The position numbers were made by a program, and so were the translations under genes. The notes below the pieces were generated by a model, which saw nothing but the letters and a program-made list of their open reading frames with translations, searched no databases and was not told the DNA's origin. 64,000 nucleotides of DNA, from positions 1,178,001 to 1,242,000 of the forward strand of contig CBDAPL010000001.1 in the NCBI GenBank assembly GCA_965198495.1, read 5' to 3'. Positions 33,898-42,522 of this stretch are shown here, piece after piece. Source of the DNA: RH-AL1 sp965198495. GTDB lineage: Bacteria > Pseudomonadota > Alphaproteobacteria > Rhizobiales > Beijerinckiaceae. The stretch's first letter is position 1. The number at the start of each line of letters is the position of its first letter.

Positions 33898-34560
33898 ATG
33901 AAAACCTGGACGGAGAACGATCCCAAGGCCAAGCTGATGGCTCGCAAGCGCGAGTTGCTGGTGAAGGCCGCGCGTACCGCTTTCCTCTCGTCCGGCTATG
34001 CCGAGAGTTCGGTGAACCGCATCGCGCAGGACGCCGGAGTGTCGATCAAGACGCTGTACCGGCACTTCGAGAGCAAGGACGAGCTGTTCGGTGCGGTGAT
34101 CGCCGGCCTCTGCGTCTACCCTGAGGATCCTGCCGCCGATCTGCCGTGGTCGGAGCAGCCGCCGGAGGTGGCGTTCGAAATGATGGGCCTGGAATACCTC
34201 AAGCTCATCCTGGCGCCCGACGAGGTCGCGCTGTATCGGGTCATCATTCAGGACAGCGCTCGCTTCCCGCAGCTGAGCGAGTGCTATCGGACGAAGGCGC
34301 TTCTGCCTCGTCAAGAGGTTTTCGCCGCCTATCTTGATCGGTGGTCGCCGCGACGCCAATGGCGCATTCGCGATCCGAGCCGCGCCGTGAGTACCTTCTT
34401 CGCGCTCCTGCGGCGCGATCTCGTGGACGCCGTGCTGCTCGGAGGCCCCATGCCCACCGACGCCGATGTCGGTCGTCACGTGGCGTTCGCCGCATCAGAC
34501 ATGCTGACCCTCATCGAGAGTTCGGCGTTCGCAGGCGCCCCGGACCGCGCGTCCGCGTGA
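33898..34560 (+). CDS. TetR-family regulator
   Basis: About 220 residues. The DNA-binding domain spans RELLVKAARTAFLSSGYAES, NRIAQDAGVSIKTLYRHFES and KDELFGAVI; a C-terminal domain of the AefR-like type follows. It should repress the divergent nmrA-like gene and itself through the two palindromes. The frame opens at ATG 33862, but an operator lies just before that codon, so I chose the second ATG (33898). No ligand can be inferred. Confidence 0.85.
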   Translation: MKTWTENDPKAKLMARKRELLVKAARTAFLSSGYAESSVNRIAQDAGVSIKTLYRHFESKDELFGAVIAGLCVYPEDPAADLPWSEQPPEVAFEMMGLEYLKLILAPDEVALYRVIIQDSARFPQLSECYRTKALLPRQEVFAAYLDRWSPRRQWRIRDPSRAVSTFFALLRRDLVDAVLLGGPMPTDADVGRHVAFAASDMLTLIESSAFAGAPDRASA

Positions 34561-34565
34561 TCGAG

Positions 34566-34604
34566 CCCGCCTGAACGTTTCGGCGGGACGGACCGTAGCC
34601 GTCC
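34566..34604. terminator. Two adjacent GC hairpins after the TetR gene
   Basis: CCCGCC...GGCGGG (34566-34587) is followed immediately by GGACGG...CCGTCC (34586-34604). They lie in the gap between the tetR stop and the convergent pyruvate oxidase gene. There is no T-tract, so intrinsic termination is only possible. The remaining bases up to 34861 hold no gene I can recognise. Confidence 0.35.
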
Positions 34605-34861
34605 GCATGGTCTCGATCTCGACGCCGGGCCCGCCGGCTGGAACTCTACCCGCAGGAGCTTGGCCGGGCGGCGCACGCCGTGAGGCGGACGATCAGCCGG
34701 CCGTCGTCCGTCTTGCTCTGGAACCCGGCGGCGCGCCGAGTTCCAGACCAATCGCTTCTGCGGCGGTCTCCGAGACGGAAGCCCGGCGCGAACACATCGA
34801 TCATTGCCGTTTGAGAGCTCACCAGTACGGCCTCCCGCGAGTTGTGCCGACAGTCCGTGGA

Positions 34862-36586
34862 TCAGCGCAGCAGATTGGCCTTGGCCAGCTCGACGACTTC
34901 GTCGCCGCGGCCGTTCATGACCGCCTTCAGCATGTAGAGCGTGAACCCCTTGGCCATGTTGGCGGTTACCTTCGGCGGCATGGACAGTTCCATGCGCTCG
35001 ACGACGGCGTCGATCACCACCGGGCCGTCGTGCGCGAAGGCCTCCTGCATCTGCTCGTCGACATGCGCGGGATCGGTGATGCGGACGCCCTTGATGCCGA
35101 CCGCTTCAGCCATCTTGGCGAAGTTTGGATTCTCGAGGCCCGTCTCCGTGTTGATGAAGCCGGACGACTTCTGCTCGAGTTCGATGAACCCAAGGGAACC
35201 GTTGTTGAAGATCAGGACCTTCACCGGCAGGTTGAGCTGCTTCAATGAGAGGAGATCGCCCATCAGCATGGTGAAGCCGCCGTCGCCCGACAGCGAGACG
35301 ACCTGCCGGCCGGGCGAGGCGGCCTGCGCGCCGATGGCATGCGTCATCGCGTTGGCCATCGACCCGTGCCAGAACGACCCGATGAGCCGGCGCCGACCGT
35401 TCATCGTGAGGTAGCGCGCCGCCCAGACGGTCGGCAGGCCGACGTCGCAGGTGAAGACCGCATCGTCCGACGCCAACCGGCTCGCCGCCGCGACGACCTG
35501 CTGGGGATGGAGACGACCGCCGGGCCTTCCCGTCGCCAGCCGATCCAACTCGGCCCGCGTCTTTTTGTAATGCTCCATGGACACATTGAGATGGCCGGCG
35601 TCTGCATTATCGTGAAGCAGCGGCAGCAAGGTCTCGACGGTCGCGCCGACGTCGCCGATCAGCCCCTCGTCGATGCGCGTGCGCCGACCTATCACCTCGG
35701 GGCGGAGATCCACCTGCACGACCTTCGCGTCGGCCGGAAAAAACTGGCGATACGGGAAGTCGGTGCCGAGCATCAACAGCGTGTCGCAGGAGCCCATCGC
35801 GTAGTAGCCGGACGAGAACCCGATCAGGCCGGTCATGCCGACATCGTAGGGATTCTCCCATTCCATGCTCTCCTTGCCGCCTAAGGCATGGACGATCGGC
35901 GCCTTCAGCTTGGCGGCGAGTTGCACGACCGCGTCATGCGCGCCGGCGCAGCCACCACCACAAAGGAGCGTGATGCGTTTGGAGCCGTTCAAGAGATCGG
36001 CGACCCGCTGCAAGGCGTCTCGCGGTGGGGTCGTCGTCGGTCGCGAGAAGACTAGTTCACGCGTCTGATGCGGGCGGCTCTCGACGGCCGCCTTCTGCGC
36101 GACATCGCCGGGGATGACCAGGACGCAGACGCAGCGCTCGGCGATCGCTCGGCGGATCGCGATCTCCAGGACCCGCGGCATCTGCTCTGGAACGCTGACC
36201 AGTTCGCAATAGCTCGAGCATTCGCGAAACAGCTGCTCGGGATGGGTCTCCTGGAAGTAGCCCGACCCGATCTCCTCTGACGGGATCTGCGCGGCGATCG
36301 CCACCACCGGCAGACGCGAGCGATGCGCGTCGAAGAGGCCGTTGATGAGGTGAAGGTTGCCAGGCCCGCAACTGCCCGCGCAGACCGCGAGCTTGCCGGT
36401 GACATGTGCCTCGCCCGCCGCCGCGAACGCCGCCACCTCCTCGTGGCGGACATGCAGCCAGCGGATGCGGCTCTGCCTGCGCAGGCTTTCGGTGAAGCCG
36501 TTGAGGCTGTCGCCGACAATCCCGTAGACCCGCTCCACGCCGGCCGCGGTTAGGGTCTCGACCATTTGGTCGGCGATGGTGGCCAT
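34862..36586 (-). CDS. poxB: Pyruvate dehydrogenase (quinone)/pyruvate oxidase-type ThDP enzyme
   Basis: 574-residue thiamine-diphosphate flavoenzyme of the PoxB family, which oxidises pyruvate to acetate and CO2 with electrons to quinone. N-domain: VYGIVGDSLNGFTESL and the activating Glu in WLHVRHEEVAAFAAAGEA; middle FAD domain with TGLIGFSSGYYAM; ThDP motif GDGGFTMLMGDLLSLKQLNL with LIFNNGSLGF in the C-domain. A C-terminal segment as used by PoxB for membrane binding is present. The ATG at 36586 follows AGGAGA. It is the last gene of an operon behind a CoA-transferase; pyruvate would come from the CitE-type lyase step. Confidence 0.88.
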   Translation of the reverse strand: MATIADQMVETLTAAGVERVYGIVGDSLNGFTESLRRQSRIRWLHVRHEEVAAFAAAGEAHVTGKLAVCAGSCGPGNLHLINGLFDAHRSRLPVVAIAAQIPSEEIGSGYFQETHPEQLFRECSSYCELVSVPEQMPRVLEIAIRRAIAERCVCVLVIPGDVAQKAAVESRPHQTRELVFSRPTTTPPRDALQRVADLLNGSKRITLLCGGGCAGAHDAVVQLAAKLKAPIVHALGGKESMEWENPYDVGMTGLIGFSSGYYAMGSCDTLLMLGTDFPYRQFFPADAKVVQVDLRPEVIGRRTRIDEGLIGDVGATVETLLPLLHDNADAGHLNVSMEHYKKTRAELDRLATGRPGGRLHPQQVVAAASRLASDDAVFTCDVGLPTVWAARYLTMNGRRRLIGSFWHGSMANAMTHAIGAQAASPGRQVVSLSGDGGFTMLMGDLLSLKQLNLPVKVLIFNNGSLGFIELEQKSSGFINTETGLENPNFAKMAEAVGIKGVRITDPAHVDEQMQEAFAHDGPVVIDAVVERMELSMPPKVTANMAKGFTLYMLKAVMNGRGDEVVELAKANLLR

Positions 36587-36653
36587 GATATCTCCTGCAT
36601 GTAAACTGGTTTGTGCAACGACGATCGATTGTGCTGGTCGATGTCTCGCGTGC

Positions 36654-37973
36654 TCAGATGAGGTGTTGCCGCTTAGCTGCATCCATCAGGCCGTCGCGGA
36701 ACTGCGGATGGGCGAGCTCGATGAGAGCCTGGGCGCGCTCGGTCGAGGACCGGCCCTTCAGGTTGGCCGTGCCGTACTCCGTGACGATCCAATGCGTATC
36801 GATGCGCGGCGTCGTCACCGGCCCGCTCAGCCGGGGCACGATGCGCGAGACCTTGCCGTGCGCGGCGGTGGAGGTCGCGGCGATGATCGACTTGCCCCGC
36901 CTGGAGGCGTAGGCGCCGCGCACGAAGTCGAGCTGGCCGCCGGAGGCGCTGTACTGGTGGCCGAGCATATGCTCGGAGTTGCAGGCGCCGGTGAGGTCGA
37001 TCTCGATGGTGCCGTTGATCGACACCACGTCGTCGTTCTTGGCGATCGTGGTCGGGTCGTTGACGTAGTCGACCGGCCAGCTTTCCACCGACGGATTGTC
37101 GTTGAGGAAGTCGTACATGGATTTCTGACCCATCGCGAAGGTGTAGACGCTCTTGCCGCGGTTCAGCGTCTTCGCCCGGTTCGTGACGTTGCCGGCAAGC
37201 GTCAGGTCGACGAGGCCCGGACACAGCGCCTCGGTGTGGACGCCGAGGTCGTTCCGGTCCGTCAGGGCCGCGCATACGAGGTTGGGCAGTGCGCCCACGC
37301 CCATCTGCAGGCAGGCGCCGTCCGGCACCATGTCGGCGATGAGCTTGCTGATCGCCGTGTCCTCCGGACCGCCTTTGCGGACGGGCAGCTGAAGCAGCGG
37401 CACGTGGTTCTCGACGATGGCGCTGACCTCCGAGACATGGAGCTGCGCACCGGAGCCGAGGACGCGCGGCATGTTGCGGTTGACTTCGACGATGAGGCGC
37501 TTCGCCGACCGCGCGACCTTGGTCGAGTAGTCGTTGCCGACGCCGAACGACATGTGGCCATGCGCGTCCATCGGCGAAACGGTGCAGACGAAGCTCTCGA
37601 TGCCGATCTCGTCCGTTAGCAATCGGGGCGACTGATGGAAGTTGTTGGGAATGTAACGAAGGACCTTGCGATCCTCTTCGACGCTTTTCTTGATGAGTTT
37701 ACGGTCGGATGGTGTGACGAACATGCAGTAGGGATGGATGCGGTCGACGAGCGCATAGTCGAGCACGGTGTTGCCGGCGATCGATGTCGCTTCGAAGTAG
37801 TAGAGCCGCAAAGCTTCCACTTTGCCGGTCCGCGCACGCTCCGCCAGCGCTTGCAACAGCGCGGGCGGTTCAGCCATCGCCATGCCCATCGCCATGCGGC
37901 TGTTCGAGGGAATGGTCGCGACCGCGGCGTCCGGCGTGGTCAGTTTTTCTTTGTAGAGCGCAGTGAAGTCCAT
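36654..37973 (-). CDS. Acetyl-CoA hydrolase/transferase-family CoA-transferase
   Basis: 439 residues, family of 4-hydroxybutyrate CoA-transferase and itaconate CoA-transferase (RipA/Ict). The catalytic glutamate is seen in LGVHTEALCPG near residue 240; CLQMGVGALPNLV near 215, and SASGGQLDFVRGAYAS near 345 are family blocks. It would activate a carboxylic acid by moving CoA from acetyl- or succinyl-CoA. Between a MaoC hydratase and a PoxB-type oxidase in one operon. Substrate inferred as a C5 dicarboxylate from the neighbouring lyase. Confidence 0.87.
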   Translation of the reverse strand: MDFTALYKEKLTTPDAAVATIPSNSRMAMGMAMAEPPALLQALAERARTGKVEALRLYYFEATSIAGNTVLDYALVDRIHPYCMFVTPSDRKLIKKSVEEDRKVLRYIPNNFHQSPRLLTDEIGIESFVCTVSPMDAHGHMSFGVGNDYSTKVARSAKRLIVEVNRNMPRVLGSGAQLHVSEVSAIVENHVPLLQLPVRKGGPEDTAISKLIADMVPDGACLQMGVGALPNLVCAALTDRNDLGVHTEALCPGLVDLTLAGNVTNRAKTLNRGKSVYTFAMGQKSMYDFLNDNPSVESWPVDYVNDPTTIAKNDDVVSINGTIEIDLTGACNSEHMLGHQYSASGGQLDFVRGAYASRRGKSIIAATSTAAHGKVSRIVPRLSGPVTTPRIDTHWIVTEYGTANLKGRSSTERAQALIELAHPQFRDGLMDAAKRQHLI

Positions 37974-37991
37974 GTCGGGTCTCCTAGCTGA

Positions 37992-38519
37992 TCAATAGCC
38001 GGCGGCTTCCTCGGGCGAGTGGCCGCGGCGGTAGACGAGCATGGTGCGCTCGAAGCTCATCACCGTCTCGCCGTCCTGGTTCACCCCACGCGTCGACACG
38101 GTGACGATGCCCTGCGTCGGCCGGCTCTTCGACTCGCGCTTGTGCAGGATCGTCGACTCGGCATAGAGCGTGTCGCCGGCGAAGACGGGATGGGTCGCCC
38201 TCACCTTGTCCCAGCCGAGATTGGCGACGACCTTGGCGCTAACCGTGCGCACGCTCATGCCCGTCAGCAGCGCCAGCGTGAAGGTCGAGTCGACCAGCAT
38301 CTTCTTCCATTCGGTTTGCGCCGCGTAGGCGGCATCGAAATGGACTTGCTGCGTGTTCATCGTCAGCAGCGTCGTCCAGACGTTGTCGGTGGCGAGCACC
38401 GTGCGTCCTGGCCGATGCTCGAAGACATCGCCCGGCGTGAAATCCTCGAAGTAGAGGCCCGACGTCTCGCGGTAGCGGTTCTCGCCGACCGGTTTGTAAG
38501 CTGCGAGCATGGTCTCCAT
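37992..38519 (-). CDS. MaoC-like hydratase
   Basis: 175-residue single hot-dog-fold MaoC protein; members hydrate or dehydrate acyl-CoA thioesters. Visible: GLYFEDFTPGDVFEHRPGRT near residue 22, LTMNTQQVHFDAAYA near 52 (the usual Asp/His pair of the family lies here) and VFAGDTLYAESTIL near 111. In the operon it sits between a CitE-type lyase and a CoA-transferase, as expected for hydration of an unsaturated C5-CoA (itaconyl- or mesaconyl-CoA). It is shorter than the two-domain mesaconyl-CoA hydratases. Confidence 0.85.
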   Translation of the reverse strand: METMLAAYKPVGENRYRETSGLYFEDFTPGDVFEHRPGRTVLATDNVWTTLLTMNTQQVHFDAAYAAQTEWKKMLVDSTFTLALLTGMSVRTVSAKVVANLGWDKVRATHPVFAGDTLYAESTILHKRESKSRPTQGIVTVSTRGVNQDGETVMSFERTMLVYRRGHSPEEAAGY

Positions 38520-38566
38520 ACGAACATGTCCTTTGAGTTAGACTGGAAAACGTTTGTGGTCGGACC

Positions 38567-39400
38567 TCACGGTCTCGACGCGGCGAGGATCCGGCGTGCC
38601 TTGCGGGCCACCGCCTCGTCGATCATTTCGCCATCGACCACGCCGACGCCTTTGTCGTTGGCGGCGAGGATGCGTTTGGCCTTGTCGATTTCGGTGCCGG
38701 TCGGCGTCAGGGCGGTGTTGATCGGGTGCACCTGGGCCGGGTGAATCGCCGCCTTGGCGACGAAGCCGAGGCGCTTCGCGCGCGCCATCTCGGCGGTCAG
38801 CCCTTCGGTATCGTGGATGTCGAAATAGGGGCTGTCGATCGGCATCACCCCGGCTCCCGCGCAAGCCATGACGATCGCGCCGCGCACCTGAGCCAACGGG
38901 TCCCACTCGGTCGCGGCGCCGAGATCCGCCGCCATGTCGGCGGCGCCAAGCATGATGCCGGCAAGGCGAGGCGTCGAGGCGGCGATCGCATCGAGCGCGA
39001 CCACGCCGCGTACGCTTTCGATGATGGCGATCAGCCGTGCCGGCTTGTTAGCGGCCGCGAGAAGCCGATCGAGGATCAGCATATGCCCGTCGCTCTCGGT
39101 CTTCGGCAGCACGATGAAATCCGGCGAAGCCACGGATCCGAGCAATGCCTCTACGTCGGCGATGCCGTGGTAAGTATCAAGACCATTGATGCGCAGCGCG
39201 TGCCCGATCTCAGGATCCGCGTCTCCGCATAGATAGTCGATCGCCGTGCGCCGGGCCGACGGCTTGTCGACGGGGGAAACGGCATCCTCGAGGTCAATGA
39301 TCAGGACGTCGGCGCCAACTTCCCGCGCCCTGGAAAATCGGTCGGGACGTGTGCCGGGCGTGAAAAGCCAGCTTCGCGTCGGCTTGATTCGTTCAGGCAA
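38567..39400 (-). CDS. HpcH/HpaI-CitE family CoA-ester lyase
   Basis: 277 residues, citrate-lyase-beta-like. Family motifs: SWLFTPGTRPDRFSRA near residue 10 (CoA/substrate Arg), VLIIDLEDAVSP near 32, AIIESVRGVVALDAI near 128, MLGAADMAADLG near 148 and KAAIHPAQV near 220. Such enzymes cleave citramalyl-CoA to acetyl-CoA plus pyruvate, or malyl-CoA to acetyl-CoA plus glyoxylate. First gene of the operon lyase-MaoC-CoA-transferase-PoxB, divergent from a LysR gene. The combination matches the itaconate route (Ict/Ich/Ccl), although mesaconate or methylmalyl-type substrates are also possible. Confidence 0.87.
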   Translation of the reverse strand: MPERIKPTRSWLFTPGTRPDRFSRAREVGADVLIIDLEDAVSPVDKPSARRTAIDYLCGDADPEIGHALRINGLDTYHGIADVEALLGSVASPDFIVLPKTESDGHMLILDRLLAAANKPARLIAIIESVRGVVALDAIAASTPRLAGIMLGAADMAADLGAATEWDPLAQVRGAIVMACAGAGVMPIDSPYFDIHDTEGLTAEMARAKRLGFVAKAAIHPAQVHPINTALTPTGTEIDKAKRILAANDKGVGVVDGEMIDEAVARKARRILAASRP

Positions 39401-39491
39401 AGTGACCTCCGATCAAAAACGATTGCGCACTTAATAGCCTTTTTTGCTTCAGGTTCCAGGCAGACTCGAAAAATCAGCACTTGAGACTGAA

Positions 39492-39528
39492 AGTACAGTA
39501 TCTCTCTAGCAGTCTAGAGGAATGTACT
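39492..39528. promoter_or_regulatory. Nested palindrome in the lyase/LysR divergent promoter
   Basis: AGTACA (39492-39497) pairs with TGTACT (39523-39528), enclosing CTCTAG (39504-39509), CAGT and CTAGAG (39514-39519). It lies 41 bases before the lysR start and about 90 before the lyase start, a typical place for LysR-regulator binding sites. Confidence 0.6.
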
Positions 39529-39569
39529 ATACGTGAAAAGGAAGGTTCTCATACACAAAAGGTATAGGG

Positions 39570-40469
39570 ATGGAGCTGAGACACATACGATACTTTTTGG
39601 CGGTGGCCAACGAAGGCAGCTTCACCAGGGCAGCGGCGCTCCTTGGCATCGCCCAACCTCCGCTGAGTGCGCAGATTAAACAGTTGGAAACGGAAGTCGG
39701 AGTTTCGCTCTTCAAGCGTCTGGCGCAAGGCGTCGAGTTGACCGCCGCCGGATCTGCGTTTGCCGACATTGCGAGAGGCATCCCGGCGCTGGCCGACCAT
39801 GCGGCCCGCGCCGCGCTCCGTACATCTCGCGGCGAGATGGGTAAGGTGATCTTGGGCTTCACCGCCAGTTCGATTTACAGCATGGAGGTCGCAGGTGCGA
39901 TCGGCGCGTTCCGTCAAGCCTGTCCCGACGTGACGCTGGAGCTTGAAGAGGCCAACACCGCCCGGCTGTTGAAGGGTTTGCATGAGGGATGGATCGACGC
40001 CGCTTTCCTGCGACTGAGCGAGGACGACGGCGAGGCTCTGGACCTGCGGCCGCTCCGCAGCGAGCCGATGATCGCGGCCGTGCCTGAAGGTCACCCTGCT
40101 GCTGCAAGCGAGGCCGTCTCTTTAATGCAGTTCGCCAATGACCCGCTGCTCTTGTTTCCCCGCGAGATCGGCCCCGTATTGTTCGACGCGGTCGTCGGCG
40201 CATGCCGGCAGTCAGGTTTTGAGCCAAACTGCGGGCAGACGACACCTCAGATCGCGTCTATGATCAATCTGGTGGCAGCTAAGCTCGGGATCGCCATCGT
40301 GCCGGCCTCGATGGGGAGCTTGAAGGCGGCGGGCGTGGTCTTCAAATCGATCGTAAGCCCGGCACCGTTCGCGCCACTCGCGTTCGCCTGCCGCCGTGGA
40401 GATACGTCGCCCGTGGTGCGGAATTTCAAGCTGGTGGTCGATACGTATCTCAACCCGCCGTCCCGATGA
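39570..40469 (+). CDS. LysR-family regulator of the CoA-ester lyase operon
   Basis: 299-residue LysR-type regulator. Winged-helix domain: MELRHIRYFLAVANEGSFTR then AAALLGIAQPPLSAQIKQLE; the effector domain begins near residue 92 (VILGFTASSIYSMEV) and resembles the BenM/CatM group (IGAFRQACPDVTLELEE). Divergent orientation to the lyase operon and the palindrome between them make it the probable activator, with the pathway acid or its CoA-derived product as inducer. A second gene of the same subfamily lies at 41.0-41.9 kb. Confidence 0.88.
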   Translation: MELRHIRYFLAVANEGSFTRAAALLGIAQPPLSAQIKQLETEVGVSLFKRLAQGVELTAAGSAFADIARGIPALADHAARAALRTSRGEMGKVILGFTASSIYSMEVAGAIGAFRQACPDVTLELEEANTARLLKGLHEGWIDAAFLRLSEDDGEALDLRPLRSEPMIAAVPEGHPAAASEAVSLMQFANDPLLLFPREIGPVLFDAVVGACRQSGFEPNCGQTTPQIASMINLVAAKLGIAIVPASMGSLKAAGVVFKSIVSPAPFAPLAFACRRGDTSPVVRNFKLVVDTYLNPPSR

Positions 40470-40604
40470 GTGATCACCGTCCGCGGGCCCTGCTCGCAGT
40501 CAGGTCCGGCCCCATTCGTGAAAGCTATCGCATCGAACAGTCGTATATATTGGCGACGTGCGCTAACCACGCCTATCTTCCGTCTGTAGCGAAGGAGATA
40601 TATT

Positions 40605-40838
40605 ATGAAGACGCTTCTTATGACTTCGGCCGCCGTCCTGATGATGAGCGTTGGCGCCGCATCGGCCGCAACCTGGGGCTTTGATGCCTACGGCAACGCC
40701 TTGCCCGCTCCGACCGTTTCGCAGCAGGCAGCTGCAGCCGCAAACTCGGCTCGCACTCCCGTCGATTTCGGCACGGGGTACTATGGCCGCGGCACCGCCA
40801 CAGGTGGTCCTGCCGGTGGGCTCCCAAGCCGCAACTGA
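40605..40838 (+). CDS. Small secreted protein, function unknown
   Basis: 77 residues with a clear signal peptide (MKTLLMTSAAVLMMSVGAAS, cleavage after ASA) and a mature part of about 55 residues rich in Ala, Gly and aromatic residues (TWGFDAYGNALPAP, FGTGYYGRG). It has an excellent ribosome site (AAGGAGA) and is followed by a GC-rich hairpin, so it looks like a genuine monocistronic gene. No recognised family. Confidence 0.7.
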   Translation: MKTLLMTSAAVLMMSVGAASAATWGFDAYGNALPAPTVSQQAAAAANSARTPVDFGTGYYGRGTATGGPAGGLPSRN

Positions 40839-40862
40839 TCTCGACCTGATAGGCTGATGAAC

Positions 40863-40889
40863 GCCCCGCCCGGTTCGGCCGGACGGGGC
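40863..40889 (+). terminator. GC-rich hairpin after the small secreted protein gene
   Basis: GCCCCG (40863-40868) pairs with CGGGGC (40884-40889), with an inner CCGG/CCGG stem. It starts 24 bases after the stop codon. The T-tract is poor, so terminator strength is uncertain. Confidence 0.55.
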
Positions 40890-41050
40890 CTCGTCCGCGC
40901 AATCCATAGCACAATGTTTGATCGACATGGTTGGTCCTCGCCCGATCACGCGTCATACATCCGCACGGCGCTTCCGCGTTTTGACGCCGGCGCGACAGCT
41001 TATTATTTGTCTCGTCCCTCTGAACACGTGAGCGGTACGCCGGCCGAGAA

Positions 41051-41932
41051 CTACGGCTCAATCGACATCTGGACGAAGTTTTTCAGAGTGATGGAACGCA
41101 GATCGGGGCGCCATGCGAAGGTCAGGCGAGCGACCGGCGCAGGTCCCTCGATGGGAATGTAGCTGACCCCTTCCACCTTCACCTGGGCCATAGACGCGGG
41201 AACCAGCGACACGCCAGCCTCGGTCGCAACAAGATTGATGATGGACGACATCTGCGGCGCCACTTGGCCCAACCTGGGTTCGAAGCCGCAGCGACGGCAG
41301 ACATCAATGATCTCATCGTAGAGAGGCGGTGCGTTGATGCGCGGAAAGAGCAGGAAGCGATTCGTTGCCAGCTCCGCGAGCGCCACCTTCGCGCGACCGG
41401 CGGCGGCGTGGGCTGCAGAAAGCACGACGACCATCGCCTCGTCGTCCAAAATCCGGAGGCGCAGAGCAGACGGCTTGTCGGGTCCCGGTCGAAGGAATGC
41501 CGCGTCGAGTTCGCCGCCGTCGAGGCCATCGAGGAGCCGCTGCGTGTTCGACTCTTCCAATGTCAGCTGAACGTCCGGGTAGGCTCGCGTGAACTGGCGG
41601 ATCGTACGCGGGACGATGGCGTTGAAAGCGGCTGACCCGGTAAAGCCGACGCGCAACCGTCCGCTCTCCCCGCGCGCGGCGCGTTGCGCGGCAACGCAGG
41701 CCCGCGCGGCGGCGTCCATGGCAGCCTGTGCTTCGGCGAGGAACGCGGCTCCCGCTGGCGTCAGTTCGGCGCCGTGAGGGACTCGGTGGAACAGCGCCGT
41801 CCCGACCTCCGCTTCAAGATCCTTGATCTGTTGACTGAGCGGAGGCTGCCCGATGCCGAGGCGCGCGGCAGCCCGCGTGAAATTCAACTCCTCCGCAACG
41901 GCCAAGAAGTAGCGCAAGTGACGTAACTCCAT
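41051..41932 (-). CDS. LysR-family regulator
   Basis: 293-residue LysR regulator of the same BenM/CatM-like subgroup as the gene at 39.6 kb. HTH: MELRHLRYFLAVAEELNFTR and AARLGIGQPPLSQQIKDLEA; effector-domain blocks LRVGFTGSAAFNAIV, FPRINAPPLYDEIIDVC. The ATG at 41932 follows GGAGG; the frame extends further but that part is not LysR-like. The obvious target is missing: the neighbouring upstream sequence is a caspase-like scrap, so the regulator may have been separated from its operon. Confidence 0.87.
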   Translation of the reverse strand: MELRHLRYFLAVAEELNFTRAAARLGIGQPPLSQQIKDLEAEVGTALFHRVPHGAELTPAGAAFLAEAQAAMDAAARACVAAQRAARGESGRLRVGFTGSAAFNAIVPRTIRQFTRAYPDVQLTLEESNTQRLLDGLDGGELDAAFLRPGPDKPSALRLRILDDEAMVVVLSAAHAAAGRAKVALAELATNRFLLFPRINAPPLYDEIIDVCRRCGFEPRLGQVAPQMSSIINLVATEAGVSLVPASMAQVKVEGVSYIPIEGPAPVARLTFAWRPDLRSITLKNFVQMSIEP

Positions 41933-42199
41933 CGCTACCTCCGAAAGAGCCGAGCTTTGCCGGCGACAGCAGGCGGAAGCGCTCGCTCCGAATGTCGCTC
42001 GTCGAGCATCCATCGTCGACTAAGGCGCTCGCCGATGATAGGGGCCGTGGACCACAAGATATAGAACCATCCGCCTCTACATGGCCTTCCACATTTAGAG
42101 GACCTCTCGCCTGAGAACGGCATGTGACGAGGCTCAGGGAGCGGCGCCGCAAAGGACGGCGTCGCTCACGGTTTAGGGGGCGACGGTGTACGGTCTGCA

Positions 42200-42444
42200 A
42201 GAGACTTTTCATCGGTGTTGATCGATACGCGTCGCCGACCATTCCATGGCTCTCGTGCGCCCGTCGAGATGCAGTCACTCTCGCGGCGCTGTTCGAGGAT
42301 GCGTTCGGCGGGAGCGGTGTTCTCCTTGACGATGAGCGTGCGACGCGCGGTCAGATGGACGCGGCATTCGCGTTGCTGGCCGACTGTGCGCCGGACGAAA
42401 CGGTGGTCGTTGCCTTTTCAGGCCACGGTTCGGAATCGACCAGG
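42200..42444 (+). pseudogene. Caspase-like (peptidase C14) p20 fragment
   Basis: The frame reads LFIGVDRYASPTIPWLSCAR, DAVTLAALFEDAFGG and then DETVVVAFSGHGSES, which is the start of a metacaspase-type p20 domain up to the catalytic-histidine motif SGHG. The catalytic-cysteine part (DCC-type) is missing; the frame goes on in unrelated sequence and stops. No start codon with ribosome site is obvious. A truncated gene, once probably a large caspase/TPR or caspase/WD protein. Confidence 0.6.
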
Positions 42445-42522
42445 AGGGGATCACCGCCTGCTTCGCCCAAGGACGTGGCTCGTCAAGCGTCACCCTCGAC
42501 TGCTTCGGCCGCACCTTCATGA

